Assembly: GCA_002705085.1 (NCBI GenBank)
Contig: PAHO01000044.1
Span: 96,709 to 129,071 of the forward strand
Origin: Phycisphaerae bacterium
GTDB taxonomy: Bacteria; Planctomycetota; Phycisphaerae; Phycisphaerales; SM1A02
Reading direction: 5' to 3'
DNA length: 32,363 nt
Each line of letters begins with the position of its first letter. The stretch's first letter is position 1. Positions 7,967 through 16,528 of this stretch are shown piece after piece. The notes under the pieces were generated by a model that was not told the DNA's origin, did not search any database, and saw only the letters and a program-made list of their open reading frames with translations. The position numbers and the translations under genes were made by a program.

Positions 7967-9000
7967 TGAGCTTGCCACGGATTGCCATCAGCGTCGGCGA
8001 CCCATTCGGGATTGGCCCCGAAGTGGTGGTTGCCGCTCTGGCTGACCCCGGATTGCGCAGCGCCGCGCAATGGGTCATCCATGGCAGCAGCCAGCCGATG
8101 TTAGAAGCCGCGGAAAAGCGCAACATCGAACCGTGGTGGTACCGGGTTGATTTCGATGGCGAGCGTCAAGAATACGGATTCACCCATCCCGCCGTATTGA
8201 TCGATGAGCCCCTCAATGGAAATGAACTGCGTCAGCCAGGCCCCAGCGAACTTGGCGGACTCCTGAGCAAGCAATGGGTGGAACGGGCGGTTGCGGATAC
8301 GTTGCGACCGGCGACGCATCCACGACACGCTGACGCGCTGGTGACCGCGCCAATCTGCAAATCAAGCTGGAGACTCGCCGGATACCACTGGCCAGGACAC
8401 ACCGAGCTGTTGGCCCACCGCTGCCAATCAAAGCCGCATGCCATGGGCTTCGTGGCGGGAAGACTGAAGATTGTCTTGGCCACTTGCCACCAACCATTGG
8501 AAACAGTGTGTGAAACACTTTCAATCGGCAGAGTGCACGATTGCATTGGCCTTGGGGTGAACTTTGCCCGGCAGCTCGGTCTTTCCGCACCGAGAATCGC
8601 TGTATGCGGCATCAACCCCCATGCCGGAGAACAGGGCCTTCTCGGCGACGAGGAACAACGCATCATCGAGCCCGCCATCGAACTCGCCCAACACCAATGG
8701 GGCAGCGACAGCGACACCCAAATTACTGGGCCTTGGCCTGGTGACACCGTTTGGAAGGCCGCCCTTACCGGCAAACACGACGTCGTGATTGCGATGTACC
8801 ACGATCAAGGCCTGATCCCCGCCAAACTGCTGGCCCCGGAGGGCGCGGTCAACCTGACGCTTGGCCTGCCCGTGGTCCGCACCAGTCCGGATCACGGAAC
8901 CGCTTTTGACATCGCCGGCCAGGGCAAAGCAGACCCATCAAGCCTCAAGAAAGCCATCGAACTGGCGCTTGATCTCATTCCGGTAGGAGCCGCCCCATGA
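7966..9000 (+). CDS. pdxA: 4-hydroxythreonine-4-phosphate dehydrogenase
   Basis: NAD-dependent oxidation of 4-phosphohydroxy-L-threonine in the DXP-dependent route to pyridoxal phosphate; cytoplasmic homodimer. The product is 344 residues, normal length. The N-terminal signature AISVGDPFGIGPEVV is present, and the three metal-ligand histidines can be placed at His145 (PGHTELLAHR), His219 (GINPHAGEQG) and His279 (AMYHDQGLIPAKLL). The conserved tail with LPVVRTSPDHGTAFDIAG follows. I prefer ATG 7966 (TGATG overlap with the previous stop) over TTG 7963 immediately before it. Its stop overlaps the start of the FMN reductase gene (ATGA). Confidence 0.95.
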   Translation: MSLPRIAISVGDPFGIGPEVVVAALADPGLRSAAQWVIHGSSQPMLEAAEKRNIEPWWYRVDFDGERQEYGFTHPAVLIDEPLNGNELRQPGPSELGGLLSKQWVERAVADTLRPATHPRHADALVTAPICKSSWRLAGYHWPGHTELLAHRCQSKPHAMGFVAGRLKIVLATCHQPLETVCETLSIGRVHDCIGLGVNFARQLGLSAPRIAVCGINPHAGEQGLLGDEEQRIIEPAIELAQHQWGSDSDTQITGPWPGDTVWKAALTGKHDVVIAMYHDQGLIPAKLLAPEGAVNLTLGLPVVRTSPDHGTAFDIAGQGKADPSSLKKAIELALDLIPVGAAP

Positions 9001-9533
9001 AGTTCCTTGTGATATCCACTTCCATGTCGTCCACCAGCCGTTCGCGAGTCTTGGCTCAATCGGCGTACGAACGCCTCCCGGAAGCGCACCAGTCGGGATG
9101 GCTGGATCTTCAAACCGAAGGGCTCCCCCTCTGCGATGGCGGACCGGCAGCGGATGATCGTGTTGATCGACTCCGCCGCGAGATTTCGGGAAGCGACGGA
9201 ATCCTGATCACCTTTGGGATCTACAACTATCTCGCACCAGCAGCAACCAAGAACGCACTGGAATGGGCAGGGCGTGCCGCTTTCGAAGGGAAAGTGGTGG
9301 CCTTCGCGGCAGTAGGCGGCGGCCCTGGATCCTTGCCTTCCGTGGCCAGCCTGACCACACCAATGCTTCTGGATTTTGGAGCGGTGGTTTGTCCTAAATT
9401 CATTTACACGACGGGTGCCAGCTTCGCCGATGATGTTCTCGTCGATCCGGATGTTCAAGGAAGGCTCGACGAGTTCGTTGCAACTTGGACCACGCTCACC
9501 CAACGCGTGCGTGCTGGAGATCACCATGCCTGA
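8997..9533 (+). CDS. NADPH-dependent FMN reductase family protein
   Basis: A 178-residue flavodoxin-fold protein. Family members reduce FMN or quinones with NAD(P)H. The N-terminus gives the first strand and phosphate-binding loop (MKFLVISTSMSSTSRSRVL), and the family motif P-x-Y-N-x(3)-P-x(3)-K-N-A-x-x-W appears as GIYNYLAPAATKNALEW (about residues 74-90). AFAAVGGGPGS follows as the usual glycine-rich strand-loop. It starts at ATG 8997, overlapping the pdxA stop by four bases, and its end overlaps glyQS by eight. Being coupled to pdxA could hint at a link to vitamin B6 or flavin metabolism, but this is context only and the substrate is unknown. Confidence 0.88.
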   Translation: MKFLVISTSMSSTSRSRVLAQSAYERLPEAHQSGWLDLQTEGLPLCDGGPAADDRVDRLRREISGSDGILITFGIYNYLAPAATKNALEWAGRAAFEGKVVAFAAVGGGPGSLPSVASLTTPMLLDFGAVVCPKFIYTTGASFADDVLVDPDVQGRLDEFVATWTTLTQRVRAGDHHA

Positions 9534-11043
9534 TACCGCCACCATGGAAGCCATTGTCAGCCTTTGCAAAAGACGTGGCTTCATTTTTCCTGCCAGTGAA
9601 ATTTATGGCGGCTTGAATGGCTTCTGGGATTACGGCCCCCTCGGCACCGCCCTCAAGAACAACGTTCGAGACGCGTGGTGGCACGACATGGTCGAATGTC
9701 CACCAGATGGTCCCGACGGAGATCCCGTCTCCATTGTCGGACTTGATTCTTCGATCATCCAGAACCCTCGCGTCTGGGAAGCTTCTGGACACGTGGGCGG
9801 CTTCAATGACCCAATGGTCGACTGCCGTGAATCGAAGGCCCGCTACCGAGCCGACCATCTGGGATTCATGGGGAGAAGGGGCGACACCACCGGACAGATC
9901 TTCGCCTTCGTCAGCGGCGATGACGCTTCACTCAGCAAAGCCCGTAAGAAGCTTGAGAAATACGTCAAGACGGAATTGTCTGACGAAGAGCTTGAGATCT
10001 GCGGCATCGAGTCCATCACCCCAGCTGAACTGAAGATCACGGTTGGGCCTGACGCCAAAGAAGTAGGAACACTCACCGAACCACGGCAGTTCAACTTGAT
10101 GTTCAAAACATTTGTCGGGGCATTGCAAGATGAGGATGCGGCGGCCTACCTCCGACCCGAAACCGCCCAAGGCATCTTCCTCAACTTCAAAAACGTCTGC
10201 GACACGTCTCGTGTCCGCATTCCATTTGGCATCGCCCAAATCGGAAAGGCTTTCCGGAACGAAGTCACCCCCCGGAACTTCATCTTCCGTTCACGCGAAT
10301 TCGAACAAATGGAACTTGAGTTCTTCTGCCACGGCGATGACGCCCCAAAGTGGTATGAGTTCTGGTGCGAGACCCGAAAAAACTGGTGGGGCACCATCGG
10401 CGTGCAAAGCGACAATCTCTTGCTCCGGTCCCACGATGCCGATGAGCTGGCACATTACGCAAAAGACGGCTGCGGCACATTTGACGTGGAGTACCGCTTC
10501 CCCTTCACCGCCCCCGGCTACGGCGAACTAGAAGGAGTTGCCCACCGATCGAACTTCGATCTCTCCCAACATGCGAAGCATGCTGGCGCGAAACTGGAGT
10601 ACTTCGATCAAGAACGGAACGAACGCTATCTGCCACATGTCATAGAGCCATCGGCCGGCCTCTCACGAGGCGTGTTGGCCGTGCTCTGTGAGGCGTACAC
10701 CGAAGACGCCGACCGACCCGCTGGTGTCTTCATGAAATTCCACCCCCGCGTGGCCCCAATCAAAGCCGGCATTTTCCCCTTGGTCAACAAAGATGGCCTC
10801 CCAGAAATTGCTTCAGCCATCCACCGTGATCTCCGCGGGAAGTACCGCCTGGAATACGACCCCAAGCAATCCATTGGAAAACGCTACGCACGCATGGATG
10901 AAGCGGGCACTCCGTTCTGCTTCACCGTGGATGCAGGAACACTAGAAACCGGCAACGTCACAGTGCGTCACCGAGACACGCTGGCCCAAGAGACTGTCAA
11001 TAAAGATCAGATCGGGCAATATCTGGAGGATCAACTCGGATGA
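9526..11043 (+). CDS. glyQS: Glycyl-tRNA synthetase, single-chain dimeric type
   Basis: Charges tRNA-Gly with glycine; class II aminoacyl-tRNA synthetase of the alpha2 type, not the two-subunit GlyQ/GlyS type. The start is ATG 9526, with GGAG 7 bases upstream inside the preceding gene; the in-frame ATG 9376 would add 50 residues that merely restate another frame of the reductase gene. The product is 505 residues. The N-terminal family signature is FPASEIYGGLNGFWDYGPLG. Motif 2 is in YLRPETAQGIFLNF (about 208-221) with FRNEVTPRNFIFRSREFEQM. Motif 3 is EPSAGLSRGVLAVL (about 374-387). A C-terminal anticodon-binding domain runs from RVAPIKAGIFPLV to the end. Its stop overlaps the lipoprotein start. 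Confidence 0.97.
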   Translation: MPDTATMEAIVSLCKRRGFIFPASEIYGGLNGFWDYGPLGTALKNNVRDAWWHDMVECPPDGPDGDPVSIVGLDSSIIQNPRVWEASGHVGGFNDPMVDCRESKARYRADHLGFMGRRGDTTGQIFAFVSGDDASLSKARKKLEKYVKTELSDEELEICGIESITPAELKITVGPDAKEVGTLTEPRQFNLMFKTFVGALQDEDAAAYLRPETAQGIFLNFKNVCDTSRVRIPFGIAQIGKAFRNEVTPRNFIFRSREFEQMELEFFCHGDDAPKWYEFWCETRKNWWGTIGVQSDNLLLRSHDADELAHYAKDGCGTFDVEYRFPFTAPGYGELEGVAHRSNFDLSQHAKHAGAKLEYFDQERNERYLPHVIEPSAGLSRGVLAVLCEAYTEDADRPAGVFMKFHPRVAPIKAGIFPLVNKDGLPEIASAIHRDLRGKYRLEYDPKQSIGKRYARMDEAGTPFCFTVDAGTLETGNVTVRHRDTLAQETVNKDQIGQYLEDQLG

Positions 11044-11468
11044 AACTCTTGACCGCGGTTGCCGGATTGACCCTCTTGAGCGGATGCGCCAACCCATTCC
11101 TAGAGAACTACAGCGGCGCGCGCTTCCCAGCGACCGACCACGCGGTGATCATGATGACCCACCCCGAGGGACAAACCCCAATTGGCCGCAGCGAATTCAT
11201 TGCCACCCAGATGCTTGGGGACCGCGAAGCGATTGATGCAGCCAAGGAGGTTGGCGCCAACGCCGTGGTCTGGTCAAAGGATTACCTCAACTCGACCACC
11301 GATCTCACCACCAGGGTGCAGCCCGTGACTTCCAATACGACCACCACTATCGTCGGGGATGTGAATGCGCAAGTCACCACCACCCAAACCGATTACCAAT
11401 ACATCCCCGAGACCCGAACGAACCACTGGTGGCGCTACGAGGCCGCCTTCTACCGTCAGCCGAATTGA
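11040..11468 (+). CDS. Small predicted lipoprotein, unknown function
   Basis: A 142-residue protein with a lipoprotein signal peptide: MKLLTAVAGLTLLSGC, with the lipobox LLSGC placing the acylated cysteine at position 16. The mature part contains HAVIMMTHPEGQTPIGRSEF, a segment with EAIDAAKEVGANAVVWSKDY that resembles small envelope lipoproteins with a heavy-metal-binding-like or YbjQ-like strand-helix-strand arrangement, then a threonine-rich stretch (about 95-120) and a C-terminus rich in Trp and Tyr. Function is unknown. It starts at ATG 11040, overlapping the glyQS stop, and is the last gene of the run, ending 12 bases before the convergent regulator gene. Confidence 0.85.
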   Translation: MKLLTAVAGLTLLSGCANPFLENYSGARFPATDHAVIMMTHPEGQTPIGRSEFIATQMLGDREAIDAAKEVGANAVVWSKDYLNSTTDLTTRVQPVTSNTTTTIVGDVNAQVTTTQTDYQYIPETRTNHWWRYEAAFYRQPN

Positions 11469-11480
11469 GCAGCCGCGCGT

Positions 11481-12845
11481 TTACCGCAGCCCGTATTCCT
11501 TCAACTTGCGGTACAGCGTCCGTTCCCCGAGCCCAAGAAGTTTGGCCGTCTGTTCTCGATTCCCTTTGGTCAACGCCAGCGTCTGCCGGATCGCCTCCTT
11601 TTCGAGGCGAGCAAGTCCAATGCCGGCCAGTGACCCAGCCTGAAGATCTCCAGCATCCTCTTCAACGTCGGCGTTTTGTATTTCCTGTGGCAAGCTTTGA
11701 AGGTCCAACGTGCCTTCAGTCATGACCACCATGCGCTGGACAGCATTGGCCAACTCACGAACGTTGCCCGGCCAGTCCCAGGCCACCAATCGAAGCATGG
11801 TGGCGTCGTCAACTTTTGGAACCGGCCGACCAATCTCAGAGGACCACTTCCTCACGAAGTGGCGGACCAGCAGCGGAATATCCTCTCGGCGTTGACGCAA
11901 CGCTGGAATATGAATCTCTGTGCCACGGATCCGGTAGTACAAGTCTTCCCGGAAATTCCCCTCCTGAATGTCCTGTTTCAGATCGCGGTTGGTCGCACTG
12001 ACAAACCGAACATCAGTGGCACGTTGCTCATTTGCGCCCAAACGGACAATTTCACCGGACTCAAGGACTCGAAGCAATCGAGATTGCATGCCCATGGGCA
12101 TGTCGCCAATTTCGTCGAGGAACAACGTGCCCTTGTCTGCGTACTCGAACACGCCCTCACGATCGCGTTCCGCCCCGGTGTACGCACCCCGGACATGACC
12201 AAAGAGTTCGTCCTCAAGCAAGCTTTCTGATTGGCCGGCAGCGTTGAACGTGACGTAACGCTGGGCTGATCGCGGCGACATCGCGTGGACCGCGGCCGCA
12301 ACCAGCTCCTTGCCGGTTCCTGATTCTCCGGTAATCAGCACCGGGAGATTCGAAGCAGCAACGCGACGTATCGAGTCGACGACCTCGCGCATGGCTTGAG
12401 AATGACCAACGATGCCGTGAAAGTGGTCAACCGCCTCCAAATCATCCTTGAGGCCTTGGTTCTGCTGGCGCAGCTGGGAAGTCTCGGCCGCACGTTGCAC
12501 AAGATTGCGGAACACATCCAAGTCGAGTGGCTTCTCAATGAAGTCGTAAGCCCCGCCTTGCAAGGCCGCCTTGGCCGTGGCAACTTCACCGTGGGCGGTG
12601 ACCATGATGGTGGTGGCGTCCGGCTGATGCTCTTTGGCCAACCGTAGTACCTCAAGGCCCGCGGTCTCAGTCTCCATGACCAGATCGGTCACCACCACAT
12701 CAAAAGCACCGTGTCGTAGCTCATCGACCGCATCTGCAGCGGAGTGAACCATGGTGCAGATGTGTCCCGGCCGCCGCAACGCATCGACCATGGATTCGGC
12801 GTGCTCCACGTCATCATCGATCAGAAGGACCTGTGCTGGCTCCAT
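11481..12845 (-). CDS. NtrC-family sigma-54-dependent response regulator
   Basis: A 454-residue two-component transcription activator. The receiver domain (about 5-120) has the acidic cluster IDDD (9-12), phospho-acceptor Asp54 (VVVTDLVM) and Lys105 (IEKPLD). A coiled linker precedes the AAA+ domain with Walker A GESGTGKE (173-180), the sigma-54 contact loop GAYTGA (220-225, Tyr in place of the more common Phe) and Walker B LFLDEIGDMP (241-250). A Fis-type helix-turn-helix forms the C-terminus (about 415-454: GNREQTAKLLGLGERTLYRK). All three domains look functional, so it should drive sigma-54 promoters after phosphorylation. No histidine kinase lies next to it in this window, so it is an orphan here. 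It is divergent from the dockerin-type protein gene. Confidence 0.95.
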   Translation of the reverse strand: MEPAQVLLIDDDVEHAESMVDALRRPGHICTMVHSAADAVDELRHGAFDVVVTDLVMETETAGLEVLRLAKEHQPDATTIMVTAHGEVATAKAALQGGAYDFIEKPLDLDVFRNLVQRAAETSQLRQQNQGLKDDLEAVDHFHGIVGHSQAMREVVDSIRRVAASNLPVLITGESGTGKELVAAAVHAMSPRSAQRYVTFNAAGQSESLLEDELFGHVRGAYTGAERDREGVFEYADKGTLFLDEIGDMPMGMQSRLLRVLESGEIVRLGANEQRATDVRFVSATNRDLKQDIQEGNFREDLYYRIRGTEIHIPALRQRREDIPLLVRHFVRKWSSEIGRPVPKVDDATMLRLVAWDWPGNVRELANAVQRMVVMTEGTLDLQSLPQEIQNADVEEDAGDLQAGSLAGIGLARLEKEAIRQTLALTKGNREQTAKLLGLGERTLYRKLKEYGLR

Positions 12846-12916
12846 GCTGCCATTCTACGATTTTGATTCCTGAGGCCCCAAATCGGCTCAAGATCGCGTT
12901 TTTTCGGACGATGTGG

Positions 12917-12931
12917 GGACTTTTCATTGCA
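12917..12931 (+). promoter_or_regulatory. Weak candidate sigma-54 (-24/-12) promoter
   Basis: GG at 12917-12918 and GC at 12929-12930 are separated by the 10 bases required of a sigma-54 promoter, and the -12 element reads TTGCA, a perfect match. The -24 element matches only at its invariant GG. It sits between the divergent sigma-54 regulator and the secreted protein gene, with a start of transcription expected about 12 bases downstream, leaving a short leader before ATG 12970. Such spaced GG/GC pairs also arise by chance. Confidence 0.35.
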
Positions 12932-12969
12932 TAGTTGCTCTTCCGGTTGTCATGGACCACACTGTGGAC

Positions 12970-13623
12970 ATGATTCTTTCGACTTTGATTGCGTCCGCAG
13001 CCCTGTCACAAGACAGCGATTCTGTGGAGTGGTTCTTTTTCGACTTGGAAACCAATGGCGAAGCTGCTGAATTCTTCAGCACGTCAACCATTCGCCCAAA
13101 CGGGGAAACCTACGACTACTTCTGGACGTTGATCTCTTTCGACATCCAACTGACCAATGAAGAAACCGGATTCGTGTTCCCCTGGGAAGACATTTCCGCA
13201 GACCTTCCCTTGGAGTACCTCGGCGGCGACGGAACCGTTGCTGGCCCGGCCCTGTGCACCATTTTGGAGTTGAATCCAACCTACCCCGAGCCTCCAGAAG
13301 AACCAGAGATCACTGGCACCGTTGGCCTAGAAATCCTTCCGGATGGACGCGGCCGCTTTTACGCCGAAGACTTAACGTTCGGCGGGTACTTGGGCTACGC
13401 GCTCACCGGGCTTCGCGTCTCGTTGGTCGCCAACGTCTTCGCCAATGGTGAAGCAGAGCCAAACCCCTACGACCTCAATGGCGATGGTGTCGTCGGCTTT
13501 GTAGATTTGACCCAATTGCTTTCCGCGTGGGGGCAACCCTGCAACAGTTGCCCAGAAGACTTTGACGGGAATGGCTCAGTTGGCTTTACCGATCTGACGG
13601 CCTTGCTTTCAAACTGGGAGTGA
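12970..13623 (+). CDS. Secreted protein with C-terminal dockerin-type EF-hand pair
   Basis: A 217-residue exported protein. I choose ATG 12970 because it gives a leader (MILSTLIASAALSQ) that matches two other secreted proteins in this window; in-frame ATGs at 12913 and 12952 are alternatives, and no start has a strong ribosome-binding site. The body is a beta-rich domain of unknown function (about 20-165). The C-terminus holds two calcium-binding-like repeats, DLNGDGVVGFVDLTQLLSAW and DFDGNGSVGFTDLTALLSNW, separated by a Cys-x-x-x-Cys segment. This is the arrangement of dockerin-like tails common on planctomycete secreted proteins. Its role in attachment or sorting is inferred. It may be controlled by the divergent sigma-54 regulator. 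Confidence 0.8.
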   Translation: MILSTLIASAALSQDSDSVEWFFFDLETNGEAAEFFSTSTIRPNGETYDYFWTLISFDIQLTNEETGFVFPWEDISADLPLEYLGGDGTVAGPALCTILELNPTYPEPPEEPEITGTVGLEILPDGRGRFYAEDLTFGGYLGYALTGLRVSLVANVFANGEAEPNPYDLNGDGVVGFVDLTQLLSAWGQPCNSCPEDFDGNGSVGFTDLTALLSNWE

Positions 13624-13661
13624 AGCAACATCCCAATCACCGCCTCACACTCTTTTGCGGG

Positions 13662-13676
13662 AGGAACACTGTTCCT
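13662..13676. promoter_or_regulatory. Perfect 15-bp dyad upstream of ppk
   Basis: AGGAACACTGTTCCT consists of two perfectly complementary 7-base arms around a single central base. It lies 30 bases before the ppk start. One central base is too short for a stable RNA hairpin loop with all seven pairs, and no T-run follows, so a protein-binding operator is more likely than a terminator. The binding factor is unknown. Confidence 0.45.
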
Positions 13677-13705
13677 TGCGCTGTGAGAGATAGGATGTGC
13701 TCGTC

Positions 13706-16519
13706 ATGAGAAGCGATCAGATCTCCACGGGGCCCGAATTGCCGGAGCACCCTGCCACATCCAAGGTGGATGATCCTCGCCTGCTCGCCAATCGGGATTT
13801 ATCTTGGCTTCGCTTTCTCTCGCGGGTCAGGCTTCAGAGTTCCGACCCCCGACATCCGCTGCTCGACCGCGTTCGATTTGCGGGGATCGCCACCGCCATC
13901 CTTGATGAATTCTTCATGAAACGCATCGCGCTCATGCTGGAGCGCATTGATGAAGGTCGAGTCACCGCCTCCCCTGATGGTCTGCCCATCCGTGAAGTCC
14001 TTGAGCGATCCACGGAGTTGATCCGCCAAGAACAATGCGAATTGGATCGCATCTGGTTTGAAGAGCTCGTCCCCCAACTCGGTTCCGAAGGTGTGGCCAT
14101 TCTTGATTATGGGGATCTCCCTCCCACGGAGCGGCTGAGGGTTGATCAGTGGTTCGAACGGGAAGTCGAACCTGTGCTCACCCCACTGGCGGTTGATGAA
14201 GGTCACCCATTCCCCTTCATCAGCAATCTGTCCACAAGCCTGGGGGTGCTTCTTCGGGCACCTGGGGATGCAACCAAACACTTTGCTCGCCTCAAGCTGC
14301 CCGACGGCCTGCCACGAATGGTGGCGGTCCCCCACAACGGCCCGGTTGGCGTCATCCACGACGTCAATCGAATCCGGTTCCTCCCCCTGTGGCAAGTGGT
14401 TGAAGCCAACCTTGGCGCAGTCTTTCCGGGAATGGACATTGTCGACACCGGACTGTTCCGGCTCACTCGCGCCGCAGGTCTTGAGACCGGGGAGGATGAC
14501 GATGACGAGCCAGATCTAATGTCAACCGTCGAAACGGAATTGGCTCGAAGACGTTTCGCGGGGCCGGTCCGTTTGGAGATGGAACCCGAATCTGGCCTAG
14601 AACTCCGCTCGCTGTTGCTCGACGAACTCGGACTGCCCGAAAGCGCCGTCATGGTTCGCACCAGCCCATTCGAGCCTGCCGCCTATCACCAGTTGGCAGA
14701 TTTGGCTCGCCCAGATCTCCAACGAAAGAAGTGGACCCCCACCCTGCCGAGACGGTTGAGAGAAAGTTCTGACATGTTCTCAACCATCCGCGGTGGAGAT
14801 CTGTTTGTTCACCACCCCTACGAGAGCTTTCACGATTCTGTCGAACGCTTCATCAGCGAAGCTGCCCAGGACGACAAAGTTGTTGCCATCAAACAAACAC
14901 TCTACCGGACCAGCAGTGACTCCCCCTTCATTGAAAGTTTGATCCATGCGGCCGAATCCGGAAAACAAGTCGCCTGCTTGGTGGAGCTTCGCGCTCGTTT
15001 TGACGAGCGCAACAATGTCGGTCTTGCCCGTGTGCTCGAAAAACATGGTGTCCATGTGGCGTACGGTGTCGTCGGCCTGAAGACCCACTGCAAATTGTCA
15101 TTGGTGATCCGCCGCGAGGGCGATGGCCTGCGGCGGTATGCCCATGTGGGCACGGGGAACTACCACCCTGGGACCGCCCAGCTGTACACCGATTGCGGCA
15201 TTTTGTCGTGCGACACGCGCCTGACTGAAGATGTTGCCGATGTCTTTAACTTCCTTACGGGTCGATCACGCAAGAAAAATTTCAACGACATACTCCTCGC
15301 CCCTCAAACCATGAAAGCGACGTTCCTTCGTTTGATCAACGAAGAAGCAGAGCATGCTTCTAAAGGTCAGCCCGCCCGAATTTGGGCCAAGATGAATCAA
15401 CTTGAAGATCCAGACATCATTCAAGCCCTCTACCTCGCTTCTCGCGCTGGCGTCGAAATCCAGTTGATCGTCCGCGGGTTCTGCCTGCTTCGACCTGGCA
15501 TTCCAGGCCTCAGTGACAACATCAAGGTTGTCAGTGTTATTGGCCGATTCCTTGAACATTCGCGCATCTTTCACTTTTCTTCGGGCAAGTCCGATCCTTC
15601 CGATGGGAAGTGGTACTTGGGCAGCGCTGACTGGATGCGAAGGAATCTTGAGAATCGGGTGGAAGTGGTCACCCCTATCCGTGACAAAGGCTGCGTAGCG
15701 AGGATGCGGGAGATTCTTGAAGTCGGCCTCTCCGATGCCCGGAATGGACACCTGATACTTCCCGACGGTCATTCTGAACCCATTGCTGAGATCCGCACGC
15801 CAATCATTGCTGAGGCGGTCACCAAGGGCACCTTTGGCACCCTGTGTGACCGGGCTCGTCGGGCACTTGACTCAACCGAACCAACCCAAAAATTACAGTG
15901 GCCTCCACGCCGAACAAAACCTGGATGGACCGGAAAGAACGAACCCCCCGCCACCACTTCTCCTGTTCAACCAACGGAGCATGCGACCCGCATCATGCTT
16001 TCGCAGCCTTGGCTTGTTCAGCGCGAACTGGCATTGGCCACGGGGCAAAGTCCGCGTGGCATGACGGCCCTCCAAAGAAGGGCGCAGAACGCAGGCTGGA
16101 TCCGAATCCATCGAATTGGACGGAGCGTGGTCTGGGAGCCTCGGGCGGTGGCGGCCAAAGATCTCGGCGCTCGCATGACCGTCGTACCTGGTCGAGGCGC
16201 TTATCCAAAGCGCTGGCTACTCACCCGATTGCAAGCATGGCTGGAAGCCGGGAACGCAGAGGTCACGCGGAGCACGAAACTGTCCGACCCGCTGGAGGCG
16301 ATTCTTCCCGACGGGAGTCTGCGTCGCTGGCTGATCCTGCCAAGCCCTCGATTGCTGAATGCCATGGGCAAACTGCAGACCGAACTCGATGGCACTTCAG
16401 TGGTGGTGATGCCCAAGCGAACTGACGTCAGGCGGATTCAGTCCAGTACGGATATGGATGCCCTTACGGTGGACGAGTTCATCGACGCCACGCCACCGAC
16501 TCTGCTTGGGGGCCATTAA
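13706..16519 (+). CDS. ppk: Polyphosphate kinase 1 with C-terminal winged-helix-like extension
   Basis: Makes polyphosphate from ATP reversibly; typically membrane-associated. From ATG 13706 (AGGA about 8-9 bases upstream; GTG 13697 is an alternative) the product is 937 residues, while PPK1 is normally about 690-720. The core is well conserved: NRDLSWLRF near the N-terminus, LDEFFMKRIA, DDKVVAIKQTLYRTSSDSP and HVGTGNYHPGTAQLYTD. The phosphorylated His is His461 (GLKTHCKL) and the second essential His is His618 (RFLEHSRIFHF); their spacing of 157 equals that of the E. coli enzyme (435/592). After about residue 714 comes an extra ~220-residue tail: a proline-rich linker, then a segment at about 769-815 with the look of a winged helix (WLVQRELALATGQSPRGMTA, then a helix and GRSVVWEP), then an unknown domain. 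Confidence 0.93.
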   Translation: MRSDQISTGPELPEHPATSKVDDPRLLANRDLSWLRFLSRVRLQSSDPRHPLLDRVRFAGIATAILDEFFMKRIALMLERIDEGRVTASPDGLPIREVLERSTELIRQEQCELDRIWFEELVPQLGSEGVAILDYGDLPPTERLRVDQWFEREVEPVLTPLAVDEGHPFPFISNLSTSLGVLLRAPGDATKHFARLKLPDGLPRMVAVPHNGPVGVIHDVNRIRFLPLWQVVEANLGAVFPGMDIVDTGLFRLTRAAGLETGEDDDDEPDLMSTVETELARRRFAGPVRLEMEPESGLELRSLLLDELGLPESAVMVRTSPFEPAAYHQLADLARPDLQRKKWTPTLPRRLRESSDMFSTIRGGDLFVHHPYESFHDSVERFISEAAQDDKVVAIKQTLYRTSSDSPFIESLIHAAESGKQVACLVELRARFDERNNVGLARVLEKHGVHVAYGVVGLKTHCKLSLVIRREGDGLRRYAHVGTGNYHPGTAQLYTDCGILSCDTRLTEDVADVFNFLTGRSRKKNFNDILLAPQTMKATFLRLINEEAEHASKGQPARIWAKMNQLEDPDIIQALYLASRAGVEIQLIVRGFCLLRPGIPGLSDNIKVVSVIGRFLEHSRIFHFSSGKSDPSDGKWYLGSADWMRRNLENRVEVVTPIRDKGCVARMREILEVGLSDARNGHLILPDGHSEPIAEIRTPIIAEAVTKGTFGTLCDRARRALDSTEPTQKLQWPPRRTKPGWTGKNEPPATTSPVQPTEHATRIMLSQPWLVQRELALATGQSPRGMTALQRRAQNAGWIRIHRIGRSVVWEPRAVAAKDLGARMTVVPGRGAYPKRWLLTRLQAWLEAGNAEVTRSTKLSDPLEAILPDGSLRRWLILPSPRLLNAMGKLQTELDGTSVVVMPKRTDVRRIQSSTDMDALTVDEFIDATPPTLLGGH

Positions 16520-16528
16520 GCCTCGAGA

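Noticed and set aside
11469-11480. Possible bidirectional terminator between the lipoprotein and regulator genes
   Set aside because: The 12-base gap has no inverted repeat or T-run.
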